Source: Halopiger goleimassiliensis (GTDB taxonomy: Archaea > Halobacteriota > Halobacteria > Halobacteriales > Natrialbaceae). From it: a stretch of DNA of 64,000 bases. The position numbers and the translations under genes are program-made. Of the stretch, positions 8,497-17,171 are shown one piece after another. The notes beneath the pieces were generated by a model that saw nothing but the letters and a program-made list of their open reading frames with translations, ran no database searches and had not been told where the DNA came from. Numbering within the stretch: the first letter of the stretch is position 1; the number at the start of each line of letters is the position of its first letter. Where the stretch lies: assembly GCF_000455345.1 (NCBI RefSeq), contig NZ_HG315690.1, positions 1,005,742 through 1,069,741 on the forward strand, written 5' to 3'.

Positions 8497-8517
8497 TATT
8501 ATACTTGACAAAGTATA
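8497..8517 (+). promoter_or_regulatory. TATA box overlapped by inverted repeat
   Basis: TATTATA (8497-8503) lies 25-31 bases before the ATG at 8528, so the transcript is probably leaderless. It overlaps a perfect 7-bp inverted repeat, 8500-8506 with 8511-8517, around a 4-base centre. A dimeric repressor bound there would block TBP; whether one exists is unknown. Confidence 0.45.
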
Positions 8518-8527
8518 AACCAGAGGC

Positions 8528-8833
8528 ATGTGGGAATACGAGAGAATAGAATTGAGTGACGAGAAGTTATCAGTTCATAACCCTTCTCCACAGCTTCAGA
8601 AATTCATCACTTGGTTTCGGAATCAGGATTTCTCCCCCTCTCGCTGGCAACGAATCGTATATGCGGCCCTATCTTTAGCTGTTGATGAGGTAACAGGGTT
8701 TGCAACAGCTGTTCTTAGAGAACTCGCTTCCTTATGTCTTGAGGAGATACAGAATCTAAATATCGCGATGTATCATAAACGGACTGCCACTACATACATG
8801 GGTCCAGTGAGTTCTTCAGCCGAAATTGTCTAA
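8528..8833 (+). CDS. AT-rich orphan protein of unknown function
   Basis: A 101-residue protein with codon use clearly less GC-rich and a less acidic composition than its neighbours. It includes a Trp/Phe-rich segment FITWFRNQDFSPSRWQRIVY (about residues 26-45) followed by an alpha-helical stretch rich in Ala, Leu and Glu. No domain is recognised. The composition, the isolated position and the nearby tRNA 3'-end duplicate suggest recent acquisition. The promoter region carries an inverted repeat over the TATA box. Confidence 0.6.
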   Translation: MWEYERIELSDEKLSVHNPSPQLQKFITWFRNQDFSPSRWQRIVYAALSLAVDEVTGFATAVLRELASLCLEEIQNLNIAMYHKRTATTYMGPVSSSAEIV

Positions 8834-9205
8834 ATCGCGAATACAAGGGCACCCCTATTTCGACTGTTTCATGTAGAATAGAGGGGCGTTTCGCACGCAG
8901 CGCGAAACCGCCCCGCAGGCGACCCGGCGCGATCGCGCCGGGAGCCCCACCCTCGAACCGAGTGAGAGAATTAAATCCGAGCGGCAACACGTACTCGAGC
9001 TTCACGAGTTTGTTCGGTGCGAGAAGTGGGCCGGCTCGGATTGTGAACCACCGGTAGACGGTCTCACTCGCTTCGCTCACGGCTTCGCCGCTCGCTTCCC
9101 GTGGCGCTACGCGCCACGCGTCGCTCGTGAGCGTGCGACTTCCGTAGTTCAAATCGAACCGGAGAACGGATTTCCGGCTCGCGAACTTGCTCGCCGGAAA
9201 ATCAG
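8834..9205. other. hairpin-rich spacer with tRNA-Ile 3'-end duplicate
   Basis: No gene is supported. The interval holds a hairpin at 8883-8915, a perfect 20-bp palindrome at 8923-8942 and low-complexity TCGCTTCGCTC-type sequence from about 9061 to 9130. Bases 9025-9042 are identical to 9204-9221, the complement of the tRNA-Ile 3' end, on the same strand and followed by a nearly matching continuation. This looks like an old attachment-site copy rather than a second tRNA, because the 5' two-thirds of a tRNA are missing. Confidence 0.55.
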
Positions 9206-9279
9206 TGGGCCGGCTCGGATTTGAACCGAGAACCTCCACCTTATCAGAGTGGCGCTCAACCTAATTGAGCTACCGGCCC
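9206..9279 (-). tRNA. tRNA-Ile (anticodon GAT)
   Basis: A 74-base cloverleaf on the minus strand. The acceptor stem is GGGCCGG paired with CCGGCCC, the discriminator is A, and the T-arm is CTCGG-TTCAAAT-CCGAG. The anticodon stem CCACT/GGTGG encloses the loop CTGATAA, giving anticodon GAT for isoleucine ATC/ATT codons. CCA is not encoded. The anticodon loop shows no intron. A short T-run follows the 3' end at about 9198-9201 in the minus direction. Confidence 0.95.
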
Positions 9280-9347
9280 GCGTTCGCATCCTGTAGTTGC
9301 CGGGTGGTACGTTTAAGCGTTTCTTTCCGTCGGAGGAGTGAGAACCG

Positions 9348-9950
9348 CTACCGAGCGCGGGGGTCGTCGGGATCGTCCTCGCTCGAGCGATCCGCGGTGC
9401 GTTCGTCGCCGAGGTCGATCGAGTAGGAGGCGGAGTTCTCGGTGTCGACGTCGTAGGCGTCGGCCCCGAGGTCGTAGGTTCCGGGGTCCTCGCCTCCCCA
9501 GGTGGCTCCCTGGGACGACTCGTCGTCGGGGAAGCCGGACGTCCAGACCGCTCCGGTGGCGAAGCCGCCGGTCTTCTCGTCGAGTTTGGGGACGATGACC
9601 CAGCGTTTGAGGGCGGCACGGATCGGAATGCGAGTGAGCGGGATCACGAGCAGGAAGCCGATCACGTCGGTCACCAGCCCGGGCGTGAGCAGGAAGGCAC
9701 CGGAGGCGATCAGCAGGCCGCCGTCGAGCAGTTCGTTCGTCGGGGGTTCGCCCCGGGCGAGCGACCGTTGCATCTTCCGGATCGTCCGCCGGCCCTCGGC
9801 CCGGACGAGCAGCATGCCGACCAGACCCGTGAGAACGACGATGAGCACCATCGCAGCCCAACCCAGCGCCTCGACCTGGGTGACCAAAACGACCAGCAAC
9901 AGGGCGTCGAGAAACGGGATGAACAGCAACGCCAGGATCCACCGGAGCAT
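9348..9950 (-). CDS. fxsA: FxsA family membrane protein
   Basis: A 200-residue protein. Residues 1-120 match the FxsA pattern: a first helix MLRWILALLFIPFLDALLLV, a second helix near residues 30-50, the polar turn VRAEGRRTIRKMQRSLARGE and the segment LLTPGLVTDVIGFLLVIPLTR. Residues 125-200 are a haloarchaea-style acidic tail. In E. coli FxsA relieves phage T7 exclusion by F plasmid; the archaeal role is unknown. ATG at 9950 is followed directly by the membrane helix. Confidence 0.85.
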   Translation of the reverse strand: MLRWILALLFIPFLDALLLVVLVTQVEALGWAAMVLIVVLTGLVGMLLVRAEGRRTIRKMQRSLARGEPPTNELLDGGLLIASGAFLLTPGLVTDVIGFLLVIPLTRIPIRAALKRWVIVPKLDEKTGGFATGAVWTSGFPDDESSQGATWGGEDPGTYDLGADAYDVDTENSASYSIDLGDERTADRSSEDDPDDPRAR

Positions 9951-10057
9951 GCTCCGATATTACCAGCGAAGCGTGAAAACACTTTACTCTCGGTTCACCG
10001 AGGGGTTCTGGCGCGTGGGAACGAAGGGCTTACCCTCGAGACAGGCTACCGTCCGGT

Positions 10058-11701
10058 ATGGACGATCAAACGCGCGTCGAGTGGCGCGAGTGGGGGCAGG
10101 CGGCCTTCGACGAGGCCGCCGAGGCCGACCGGCCGGTCTTGCTCTCGCTGACCGCGACGTGGTGTGACCACTGTCACGAGATGGACGCCGAGACCTACGC
10201 GGAACCGCGGATCGCGGCCAACGTCAACGACAGTTTCGTGCCGGTCCGGGTCGACGTCGACCGCCATCCCCGCGTGCGGGACCGGTACAACATGGGCGGC
10301 TTTCCCTCGACCGTCTTCCTCGCCCCCGACGGGAACGTCCTCACGGGCGCGGGCTACCTCGGTCCCGACGGGATGCGCCAGGTCCTCGACAGCGTCCGCA
10401 CGATGTGGCAGACCAAGGGCAGCGGCGCGGCGCGGGTCCCCCGCCCGTTGCGGGAGGACAACCCCCCGGCCGGCGAGTTGACCGAGGACGTCGAGGCGGC
10501 GATGCTCGGGCAACTCACCGAGACCTACGACGAGGTCGCGGGCGGCTGGGGTCAGGGCGCGAAGTTCCCGCTGCCCGACGCCCTCGAGTTCGCGCTGAAA
10601 CGCGACCGTGAGATGGCGCTGCGGTCGTACGACGCCGTCGGCGCGAACCTGCTGGACGAGTACGAGGGCGGCTTCTACCGGTTCGCGAGCGAACCCGACT
10701 GGTCGGGACTCCAGCACGAGAAGTTGCTCGACTCCAACGGGGCACTCGTCCGGGCGTTCGCGAACGCCTATCTGGTGAGCGGGAAAGACGAGTACCGCGA
10801 ACCGGCCGAACGCACCGTCGAGTTCCTGACGACGACGCTGTGGAACGACGCGGTCGACGCCTTCGCCAACAGCCAGGCCCCCGGCGAGACCGACGCGCAC
10901 AGCATCGACGCCACCGATCGCGCGGCCGCCGACGAGCCGCCCGTCGACGACGGCGTCTTCGCCGGCCCGAACGCCCTCGCCATCGAGGGGCTGTTGACCT
11001 ACGCCGCCTACACCGATGACGAGCGCGCGCGTCGCTACGCCGAACGCGCCCTCGAGACGCTCCGCGAGGACCTGCTCGTCGATGGCGTCGTGGTCCACCA
11101 GCACGGCGAGACCCTCGGCGACGGCGACGACCCGACGCCGCTGTTGACGAACCAGGCCCGGGCGCTCGCCGCGCTGACGACCGCCGCCAGCACCGTCGAT
11201 CCCGACGCACTCGAGGACGCCCGGGCAGTCGCGGACGCGACGATCGACGCGCTGTACGACGAGGATTCCTTCCTCGACGGCCCAGCCGAGGGCCCCGGGT
11301 TGCTCGATCGGACGCTACGACCGCTCGACGCCAACGTGGCGTTTGCCGACGCCGCGCTCGATCTGGCCGAACTCACCGGCGACGACGAGTACCGGGCCTC
11401 CGCCCGGGAGACGCTCGAGGCGTTCGCCGGCGCGAGCGAGCGCTTCGGCGTCCAGATCGCCCGCTACGCCACGGCCGTCTCCCGGCTGCTCGAGGGGCCG
11501 CTGGTGATCCGGGTCGGCGGCGATCCGGGGACGGAACTCCACCGCGCCGCGTGGCGACTCGCCGATCACGAGAAGGTGGTCGTTCCCGCGGCCGAGGACC
11601 TCGAACCCGGAACGGCCCGGATCGAACGCGGCGAGCACGTGTCAGCCGTCGTCGAAACTCCGGAACAGTTGAGCGACGCGCTCGAGACCGTCTACGAGTG
11701 A
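10058..11701 (+). CDS. DUF255 thioredoxin-fold / six-hairpin glycosidase-like protein (YyaL type)
   Basis: A 547-residue protein. Residues 1-110 are a DUF255 thioredoxin-like domain: VEWREWGQAAFDEAAEADRP, then ATWCDHCHEM with the CxxC pair at Cys36 and Cys39, then GGFPSTVFLAPDG. The rest is an alpha-helical barrel region like that of six-hairpin glycosidases, with WGQGAKFPLPDALEF near residue 163. It is shorter than many bacterial relatives (about 650-720 residues). The family is related to human SPATA20 and has no firm reaction; a redox-linked carbohydrate or protein role is plausible. Confidence 0.85.
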   Translation: MDDQTRVEWREWGQAAFDEAAEADRPVLLSLTATWCDHCHEMDAETYAEPRIAANVNDSFVPVRVDVDRHPRVRDRYNMGGFPSTVFLAPDGNVLTGAGYLGPDGMRQVLDSVRTMWQTKGSGAARVPRPLREDNPPAGELTEDVEAAMLGQLTETYDEVAGGWGQGAKFPLPDALEFALKRDREMALRSYDAVGANLLDEYEGGFYRFASEPDWSGLQHEKLLDSNGALVRAFANAYLVSGKDEYREPAERTVEFLTTTLWNDAVDAFANSQAPGETDAHSIDATDRAAADEPPVDDGVFAGPNALAIEGLLTYAAYTDDERARRYAERALETLREDLLVDGVVVHQHGETLGDGDDPTPLLTNQARALAALTTAASTVDPDALEDARAVADATIDALYDEDSFLDGPAEGPGLLDRTLRPLDANVAFADAALDLAELTGDDEYRASARETLEAFAGASERFGVQIARYATAVSRLLEGPLVIRVGGDPGTELHRAAWRLADHEKVVVPAAEDLEPGTARIERGEHVSAVVETPEQLSDALETVYE

Positions 11702-11783
11702 CACCACAGCCGTTGAACCGGGAGATCGGGAGCGGTGGCAAACTACCACAGTGTTTATGTTTCTTCGGGAGTCATAGCCCGAC

Positions 11784-12587
11784 ATGGCCAGTCTGAGGGA
11801 TCTCGGGCTCTCGGAGTACGAAGCTCGAGCCTACCGCGCGCTGCTGAACACCGGTCCCACAACAGCCAAGGAGTTGTCCCGGGCGAGCGACGTCCCGATG
11901 GGCCGGATCTACGACGTCCTCAACAGCATCGAGCAGTACAACCTCGTGCGCAGCCAGACCGCGAGCCGGCCGAAGAAGTACGTCGCCGTCGAGCCCGCCA
12001 CGGCGCTGGATCGACTCCTCGAGGACAAGAAACGCGAACTCGAGGAGAAGGTCGACCAGTACGAGTCGATCGTCGACGAACTCTCGGACGAACTCGACGC
12101 CGCGGATCCGGTCGAGGAGCAGTTCTGGACCGCCGCCGTCGGCCCCGAGGAGACGGTCGATCTCCTGCTGGAACGGCTGGCAGCCGCGGACGACCACATC
12201 GTCATGGTGGCGGCCGATCCGACGCCGGGGCGGGACGTCCAGGCGTTGAGCGAGGACGTGACGGCCCAGATCGAGGACGCGCTGGAGCGAGGCGTCTCCG
12301 TCGACGTGTTGATGACCCGCGACATGGTCGGTGCTCTCTCGGAGCGGGTCGGCGAACGCTACCGAACCACCCTCCAGAAGCGCGACCACTTCGACGTCCG
12401 TACCGACGACGCCGTGACGGGATCGTTCAACATCATCGACGGCGTCGAGGTCTGTATCCAGGTCCCGAACCCGCTCTCCTCGGGCGAGGCCTTCGGCATG
12501 ATCGACCTCAAAGACCCCGAGTTCGCCGCCAGCGTCCACGAGGAGTTCGCCCCCCGCTGGGAGCAGGCCGAACCGCTCGAGTTCTGA
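11784..12587 (+). CDS. TrmB family transcriptional regulator
   Basis: A 267-residue protein. Residues 1-75 are a TrmB winged helix (LGLSEYEARAYRALLNTGP, then ELSRASDVPMGRIYDVLNSI). Residues 80-105 are a coiled coil (KKRELEEKVDQYESIV). Residues 110-267 form the sugar-sensor-like effector region, ending in the SFNIIDGVEVCIQVPNP strand pair. Family members repress or activate sugar and central-metabolism genes in response to sugars. A TTTATG TATA-like element at 11753-11758 lies 26-31 bases upstream. No obvious target gene adjoins, so it probably acts at a distance. Confidence 0.9.
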   Translation: MASLRDLGLSEYEARAYRALLNTGPTTAKELSRASDVPMGRIYDVLNSIEQYNLVRSQTASRPKKYVAVEPATALDRLLEDKKRELEEKVDQYESIVDELSDELDAADPVEEQFWTAAVGPEETVDLLLERLAAADDHIVMVAADPTPGRDVQALSEDVTAQIEDALERGVSVDVLMTRDMVGALSERVGERYRTTLQKRDHFDVRTDDAVTGSFNIIDGVEVCIQVPNPLSSGEAFGMIDLKDPEFAASVHEEFAPRWEQAEPLEF

Positions 12588-12639
12588 TCGGCTCGATCGT
12601 CCCCGCCGACCCGACGCTCGGTTTCCGACCTCGCTGGGG

Positions 12640-14577
12640 TTACTGCGCCTCGTCGTCCGCCGCGGGAAGCGAGATCGAGAACGTCGATCCCTCGCCCGGT
12701 TCGGACTCCACCCAGATCTCGCCGTCGTGGCGCTCGAGAATCCGTTTGCACAGCGCGAGCCCGATCCCCGTCCCGTCGTACTCCTCGCGGCTGTGGAGCC
12801 GATCGAAGACGGTGAAGACGCGGTCCTGATCCGCGGGGTCGATGCCGATGCCGTCGTCGTGGACCGACACGACCCACTCCGTGCCGCGCCGGTCGGCGTC
12901 GACGCGAACCGTCGGCGGCTCGTCGCCGCTGTAAGTGATCGCGTTGGTGATCAGGTTCTGGAGCACCTGTCGGAGCTGGCTGGCGTCGCCTCGCACCTGC
13001 GGGAGCGGTTTCGTCGTGACCGTGGCGTCGGTCTCCTCGATCTGGAGCTGCAAGTCGTTGAGGACGTCGCCGAGGACCCGATCCAGGTCGACCGGCTCGA
13101 ACGGCTCCCCCTGGGTTTCGACGCGGGAGTACTCGAGTAACGCGTCGATCATCTCGCGCATCCGCTGAGCGCCGTCGACGGCGAACGCGAGGAACTCCTC
13201 GCCCTCCTCGTCGAAGCCGTCGCCGTACCGGTTCTCGAGCAACTGGAGGTAGCTCGTCACCATGCGCAGCGGCTCCTGGAGGTCGTGACTGGCGGCGTAG
13301 GCGAACTGCTCGAGCCGTTCGTTCGACTCGCGGAGCTGGCGCTCGTGCTGGCGCTGCTCGAGTTCGTACTTGAGCCACTGGCCCATCAGGTGGTGGAACG
13401 TCCGGTCGGCGTCCGAGAACGATCGCTCGCGCGGCTCCGAGGAGACGAAGAAGAACGTCCGATCGGGACCGTTCTCGAGCCTGATCCGCGTGCCGAGATA
13501 CGACTGGACGCCGAACTCCTCGTACGCGAGGGTGCCTTCGAACCCGCCGGTTTCGGGATCGGTCACGTCCGCAGTCTCCTCGGCTGCGACCGTCGCCCGA
13601 CAGTACGTCTCCGAGAGCGGCGCTTCGGCACCTGGCTGGAGGTGTTCGTGCTCGCCGCTGACCGCTTCGACCTCGAAGCTGTCCTGGGCCGGATCCACCG
13701 CCGCCAGCCCACCGAGTTCGAGATCGAACCGGTCACAGCCCAGTTCGAACAGCGCCTGGAGCTTCTCGTCGAACGACCGGTCGGAGTCGGCCGCGATTTC
13801 GATCTGGTGCTCGAGGTGTTGCTGGTGATCGCGCAGTTCGACGCGGGCCCTGGTGCGGTCGAGCAGGGTCCCCATCATGCGATCGATCTCGCGTTCCGGC
13901 TGGTCGCGTCCGAAGAACTCCTCGGGCGGCGTGTAGTAGAAGTTCTGACAGACGGTATCGTCGTAGATCAGGTGTGGGTGCGTCTTGATGATGTCCCGGA
14001 GGATCTCGGGGGAGAACCGCTCGCGGTTGTACTGACAGAGCGCGATCCCGTTGGCGTCGGGCAGGAGGTCGTTGAGTTTGCCCTCGTACTCGACGAGTTC
14101 CTCGAGCGGCGGGTCGTCGCCGAAGACCCACGTCATCTCGCCGGTGATGCGGACGCCCTCGTACTCCTCGGTGCCCGCTTCGATCACGTCGGAGACGAAC
14201 GCGATCATCTCGTCGGGATCGAACGACCCGTTTCGGAGGTACGAATCCTGTGCGGTGTACATGACGAGCGCGCCGGAGTCCAGCGCCGCGTCGACGTCGA
14301 CCCCGCGGTCCGCGAGCGCGTCGCGGATCTCCGTCGTCTCGTTCTCGTCGGCGATGTAGACGCAGCGCTCACCGCGCTCGAGACCGTGTTCGATGAAGGG
14401 GATCGCCGTCGCGAACTGCTCGGCCCGTGACTCGTAGATGAACGCGAGGTGGTCGTAGGACTCGTGTTCGGCGACCGGTTCGACCAGCCCGTCGAACGCC
14501 GAACTGTTCTGGAGGGCCTCGAGACCGGTGTCGAGTCCGAGGAGGTCGTCGGTCGCGGTGTGTGCCGTTTGACTCAT
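12640..14577 (-). CDS. sensor histidine kinase with MEDS and GAF domains
   Basis: A 645-residue soluble kinase. Residues 38-225 form a MEDS domain (HLAFIYESRAEQFATAIPFI, later ALCQYNRERFSPEILRDIIK). Residues 265-405 are a GAF domain. Residues 420-485 are HisKA with the phospho-acceptor His431 in AASHDLQEPLRM. The end is a HATPase domain with NLITNAITYSG, DDGIGIDP and GTGIGLALCKRI boxes. There is no membrane helix and no adjacent response regulator. ATG at 14577 is preferred over upstream in-frame starts because the preceding 60 codons encode Arg-rich, unlikely protein. Confidence 0.9.
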   Translation of the reverse strand: MSQTAHTATDDLLGLDTGLEALQNSSAFDGLVEPVAEHESYDHLAFIYESRAEQFATAIPFIEHGLERGERCVYIADENETTEIRDALADRGVDVDAALDSGALVMYTAQDSYLRNGSFDPDEMIAFVSDVIEAGTEEYEGVRITGEMTWVFGDDPPLEELVEYEGKLNDLLPDANGIALCQYNRERFSPEILRDIIKTHPHLIYDDTVCQNFYYTPPEEFFGRDQPEREIDRMMGTLLDRTRARVELRDHQQHLEHQIEIAADSDRSFDEKLQALFELGCDRFDLELGGLAAVDPAQDSFEVEAVSGEHEHLQPGAEAPLSETYCRATVAAEETADVTDPETGGFEGTLAYEEFGVQSYLGTRIRLENGPDRTFFFVSSEPRERSFSDADRTFHHLMGQWLKYELEQRQHERQLRESNERLEQFAYAASHDLQEPLRMVTSYLQLLENRYGDGFDEEGEEFLAFAVDGAQRMREMIDALLEYSRVETQGEPFEPVDLDRVLGDVLNDLQLQIEETDATVTTKPLPQVRGDASQLRQVLQNLITNAITYSGDEPPTVRVDADRRGTEWVVSVHDDGIGIDPADQDRVFTVFDRLHSREEYDGTGIGLALCKRILERHDGEIWVESEPGEGSTFSISLPAADDEAQ

Positions 14578-14790
14578 GGTGGTGGGAAATCGCAGCGAAC
14601 GTCGAAGACAGCGGATGATCGGCGAGCGGGGCGTCGTCCGGAGACCGTAATGATCGGTTGAAGCGCTTACACGGTCCGTACGGATAAAGAGCGCGGTCGT
14701 TCCGGTTCCGGTCGGACCCACGGCTCGAGACCGTCGTAACCGTCGGATACCGGCCACAAAAGAGGGTTTCGCCGTCGAGGCGTCTCCCGG

Positions 14791-15723
14791 TTACGCGTCG
14801 CCGTCGACCTCCTCGCGCAGCGTCGCCATCTCGACGACGCGCTCGGCGTGGGCGTTGTGCTGGTGGATCGACTCGTCGTTGGACTGTTTCATCGTGATGA
14901 CCGCATCGTCCGCGAGGTGATCGAACTCCTCGACGACGCCCTCGGCCATGGAGCGCACGCAGTCCTCGACGAACTTCGCGTCGGCGTGGGCCGCGTAGGT
15001 CATGTGGTCCTCGTCGGGTCGCTTCGCGAGGTTGTAGATCCGCGCGCTCATCGCGTCGCGAGCGACGTCGATGACGTCGTTGAGGTCGACCTCCGGGTCG
15101 CCGTTCGCTTCGATGGTCAGCGTCGCGTGGCCACGCTGGGAGTGACCGGGCTGGGGGACCTCCTCGAGGAACTCGGTGATCGTCTCCTCGTCGACGCCCA
15201 AGTCCTCGAGCGTCTCCTTCGCTCGTGCGGCGGACATCCCCTGCGAGCAGGGACAGACGGTCATTCCGGTGACCTGTGCGCCGATCTCCTCGCGGGTACC
15301 CTCCTCCGTCGCGGTTGCGGAGGCGATCACGTTCACCGTGTGCTGGGTCTCGCGGTCCGTCGCGGGCGTCTTCTCCCGGCGCATGAACTCGGCCTCCATC
15401 GAGACCTCGGCCCGGGAAGTGTACTCGTGTTTCCCGAGGAGTCGTTCGGCGACTTCGCCACAGACCTCCTCGACGCGGTAGGCTTCCTCGCGGGTGGCGT
15501 CCTCGAGGATCTCGTCGATGACCTCCATGTTGCGGCTCATGTCAGCGCCCTTGCGCCAGGCGGGGAGGTCGACGAACACCTCGAACTCGGCGGTGAACAC
15601 GAGCGGCCGTTGCTCCTCGCGGGCGATCTTGACGAGTTTCTCGACGCCGGTGACGCCGACCTGCCCCAGGCCGACTGTCACGTCGGGCGACGACGCCTGC
15701 ACGTCCGGCAGCTGATGACTCAT
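14791..15723 (-). CDS. mptA: GTP cyclohydrolase MptA (type IB, FolE2 family)
   Basis: A 310-residue enzyme that opens the GTP ring to 7,8-dihydro-D-neopterin 2',3'-cyclic phosphate, the first step of tetrahydromethanopterin/folate pterin synthesis in archaea. Diagnostic features are the [10 protein letters not shown] segment with Cys157 and Cys159 (metal/catalytic), [13 protein letters not shown] near residue 192 and the [11 protein letters not shown]-like opening region ([10 protein letters not shown]). ATG at 15723 gives MSHQLPDVQ; an in-frame ATG three codons earlier is possible. The gene is divergent from the cation exchanger. Confidence 0.93.
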   Translation of the reverse strand: MSHQLPDVQASSPDVTVGLGQVGVTGVEKLVKIAREEQRPLVFTAEFEVFVDLPAWRKGADMSRNMEVIDEILEDATREEAYRVEEVCGEVAERLLGKHEYTSRAEVSMEAEFMRREKTPATDRETQHTVNVIASATATEEGTREEIGAQVTGMTVCPCSQGMSAARAKETLEDLGVDEETITEFLEEVPQPGHSQRGHATLTIEANGDPEVDLNDVIDVARDAMSARIYNLAKRPDEDHMTYAAHADAKFVEDCVRSMAEGVVEEFDHLADDAVITMKQSNDESIHQHNAHAERVVEMATLREEVDGDA

Positions 15724-15929
15724 TGTCCGCATTCGGGACAGCGCGCGAATAGGGGTTTCGGAACCTGCATATCGTGGGTCCGATTCCGGTCGCTGGCCGT
15801 CCGGCGCGCGACGATCATCCCTCGATCACGGTCCGGTACCCTCCGTCACACCGCTACACGAGCGGCCGAATTGCCCAGCGGCCGCGACGTTCCGCGTCGT
15901 TTATCCGGCCCTCCCGAATAGCCCACCCT

Positions 15930-16874
15930 ATGCTGTCGGGTACCGCGTTTTCGTTGCTCCTGCTCGCGGGCGGCGTCGTCGCCCTCTACGGCGGGGCGGA
16001 ACTGCTGGTCGCCGGCGCGGGTCGACTCGCGATGGGGTTCGGCCTGCGGGCGGCGACCGTCGGCGTCACCGTGATCGCGTTCGCGACGACCGCCCCGGAG
16101 CTGTTCGTCGCCGTGATCGGGGCGTTGACCGTCGGCACCGATACCGGCCTCGGGACGATCATCGGGTCGAACGTCGCGAACATCGGGCTGGTCCTCGGGC
16201 TTTCGGCGATCGTCAAACCGCTGACCGTCAGCGAAACCGTCATGCGCCGCCACGTCCCGTTCATGGTCTTCGCCGCCGTCCTGCTGGTCGTCCTCGGCGC
16301 GAACGGCACCATCGGCCGGCTCGAGGGCGCGATCCTCCTGCTGACCCTCGCGGCCTTCACCGGCTACCTGCTGTACTACGTCAACGCCGATCCGGCACCG
16401 GTCACCGACGACCCGGACGGGGCCGAGGGGGTCTCACTGAAGGACGTCGCGCTGGTGCTGGCCGGGCTGGTCGCGCTGGTCGTCGGCTCCCGGTGGCTCG
16501 TCGAGGGCGGCTCGAGCCTGCTGCTGGCCTTCGGCTTCCCGGAACTGTTCGTCGGTCTCACCGTGTTGGCGCTCGGGACCTCGCTGCCGGAACTGGCCGC
16601 CTCGGTCGTCGGCGCGATCCGCGGCGAGACCGAGTTCGCCATCGGCAACGTCGTCGGCTCGAACATCTACAACGTGGTCGCCGTCCTCGGGTTCGTCGGG
16701 ATTATCACGCCGATTTCGGTCTCGAGCGCGACGCTGCGGTTCGAACTCCCCGTCCTCGTCGTCTTCACGGTCGTGCTGGTCGCGATGATGGGCTACGGCC
16801 GGCGGCTCACCCGGCTCGACGGGGTGGCACTGGTCGCGGGCTACGTCACGTTCATCTACCTGCTGGTTCCCTAG
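15930..16874 (+). CDS. calcium/cation antiporter (CaCA family, YrbG-like)
   Basis: A 314-residue membrane protein with about ten helices and two inverted alpha repeats. The first repeat has TTAPELFVAVIGAL then GTIIGSNVANIGLVLG (residues 55-95); the second has GTSLPELAASVVGAI then IGNVVGSNIYNVVAVLG (about residues 213-255). The paired acidic residues in the PEL motifs bind Ca2+ or Na+. It should exchange Ca2+ for Na+ or H+ across the cytoplasmic membrane. ATG at 15930 leads straight into the first helix. Confidence 0.93.
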   Translation: MLSGTAFSLLLLAGGVVALYGGAELLVAGAGRLAMGFGLRAATVGVTVIAFATTAPELFVAVIGALTVGTDTGLGTIIGSNVANIGLVLGLSAIVKPLTVSETVMRRHVPFMVFAAVLLVVLGANGTIGRLEGAILLLTLAAFTGYLLYYVNADPAPVTDDPDGAEGVSLKDVALVLAGLVALVVGSRWLVEGGSSLLLAFGFPELFVGLTVLALGTSLPELAASVVGAIRGETEFAIGNVVGSNIYNVVAVLGFVGIITPISVSSATLRFELPVLVVFTVVLVAMMGYGRRLTRLDGVALVAGYVTFIYLLVP

Positions 16875-17171
16875 TCGTCGACTCGAGTCCGACGACCGCG
16901 GACCTCCGAACCGTCGACGGATTGCCAACCGATTTTTTATTCGCCAGGTGTGAGATGGCTGACGCGTATTCGCCCTCCATCCATGCTAGCCAGCCGAACG
17001 CGCCGTCGCGTCCTCGCGACGCTCTCGATTAGCGACCCCATCACTATTATTAGGCATCCGACCTAGCACCAAATATAAAATATAAGATATATACATTCAG
17101 GCTAGAAAACACTTTTTAACTATAGCCGATAGATATAGCATATGGTGAAAACCATTGGAGAGATGTAGTTG
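16875..17171. other. transition from GC-rich to AT-rich island
   Basis: From about 17035 the sequence changes abruptly to AT-rich, with AAATATAAAATATAAG-type runs and likely TATA elements for the protease gene at 17117-17142. The GC-rich part holds a short remnant reading frame at 16983-17066 (listed separately). No other gene is visible. Confidence 0.6.
16983..17066 (+). pseudogene. truncated start of a Tat-lipoprotein-type gene
   Basis: ATG at 16983 opens a 27-codon frame beginning MLASRTRRRVLATLS and ending at TAG 17064-17066. The 31 bases at about 16998-17028 match the signal-peptide coding region at about 18631-18661 of the lipoprotein gene at 18605 with two mismatches. After the match the frame runs into AT-rich sequence. 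It could be the broken 5' end of a lipoprotein gene displaced when the AT-rich island arrived. Alternatively it is an independent signal-peptide remnant, since this Tat motif is common in haloarchaea. Confidence 0.4.

Noticed and set aside
9025-9050. Possible second tRNA gene
   Set aside because: Only the 3' end of a tRNA is present; no anticodon or D arm.
12359-13378. 339-codon Arg-rich frame
   Set aside because: Out-of-frame shadow of the histidine kinase gene, overlapping also the regulator gene.
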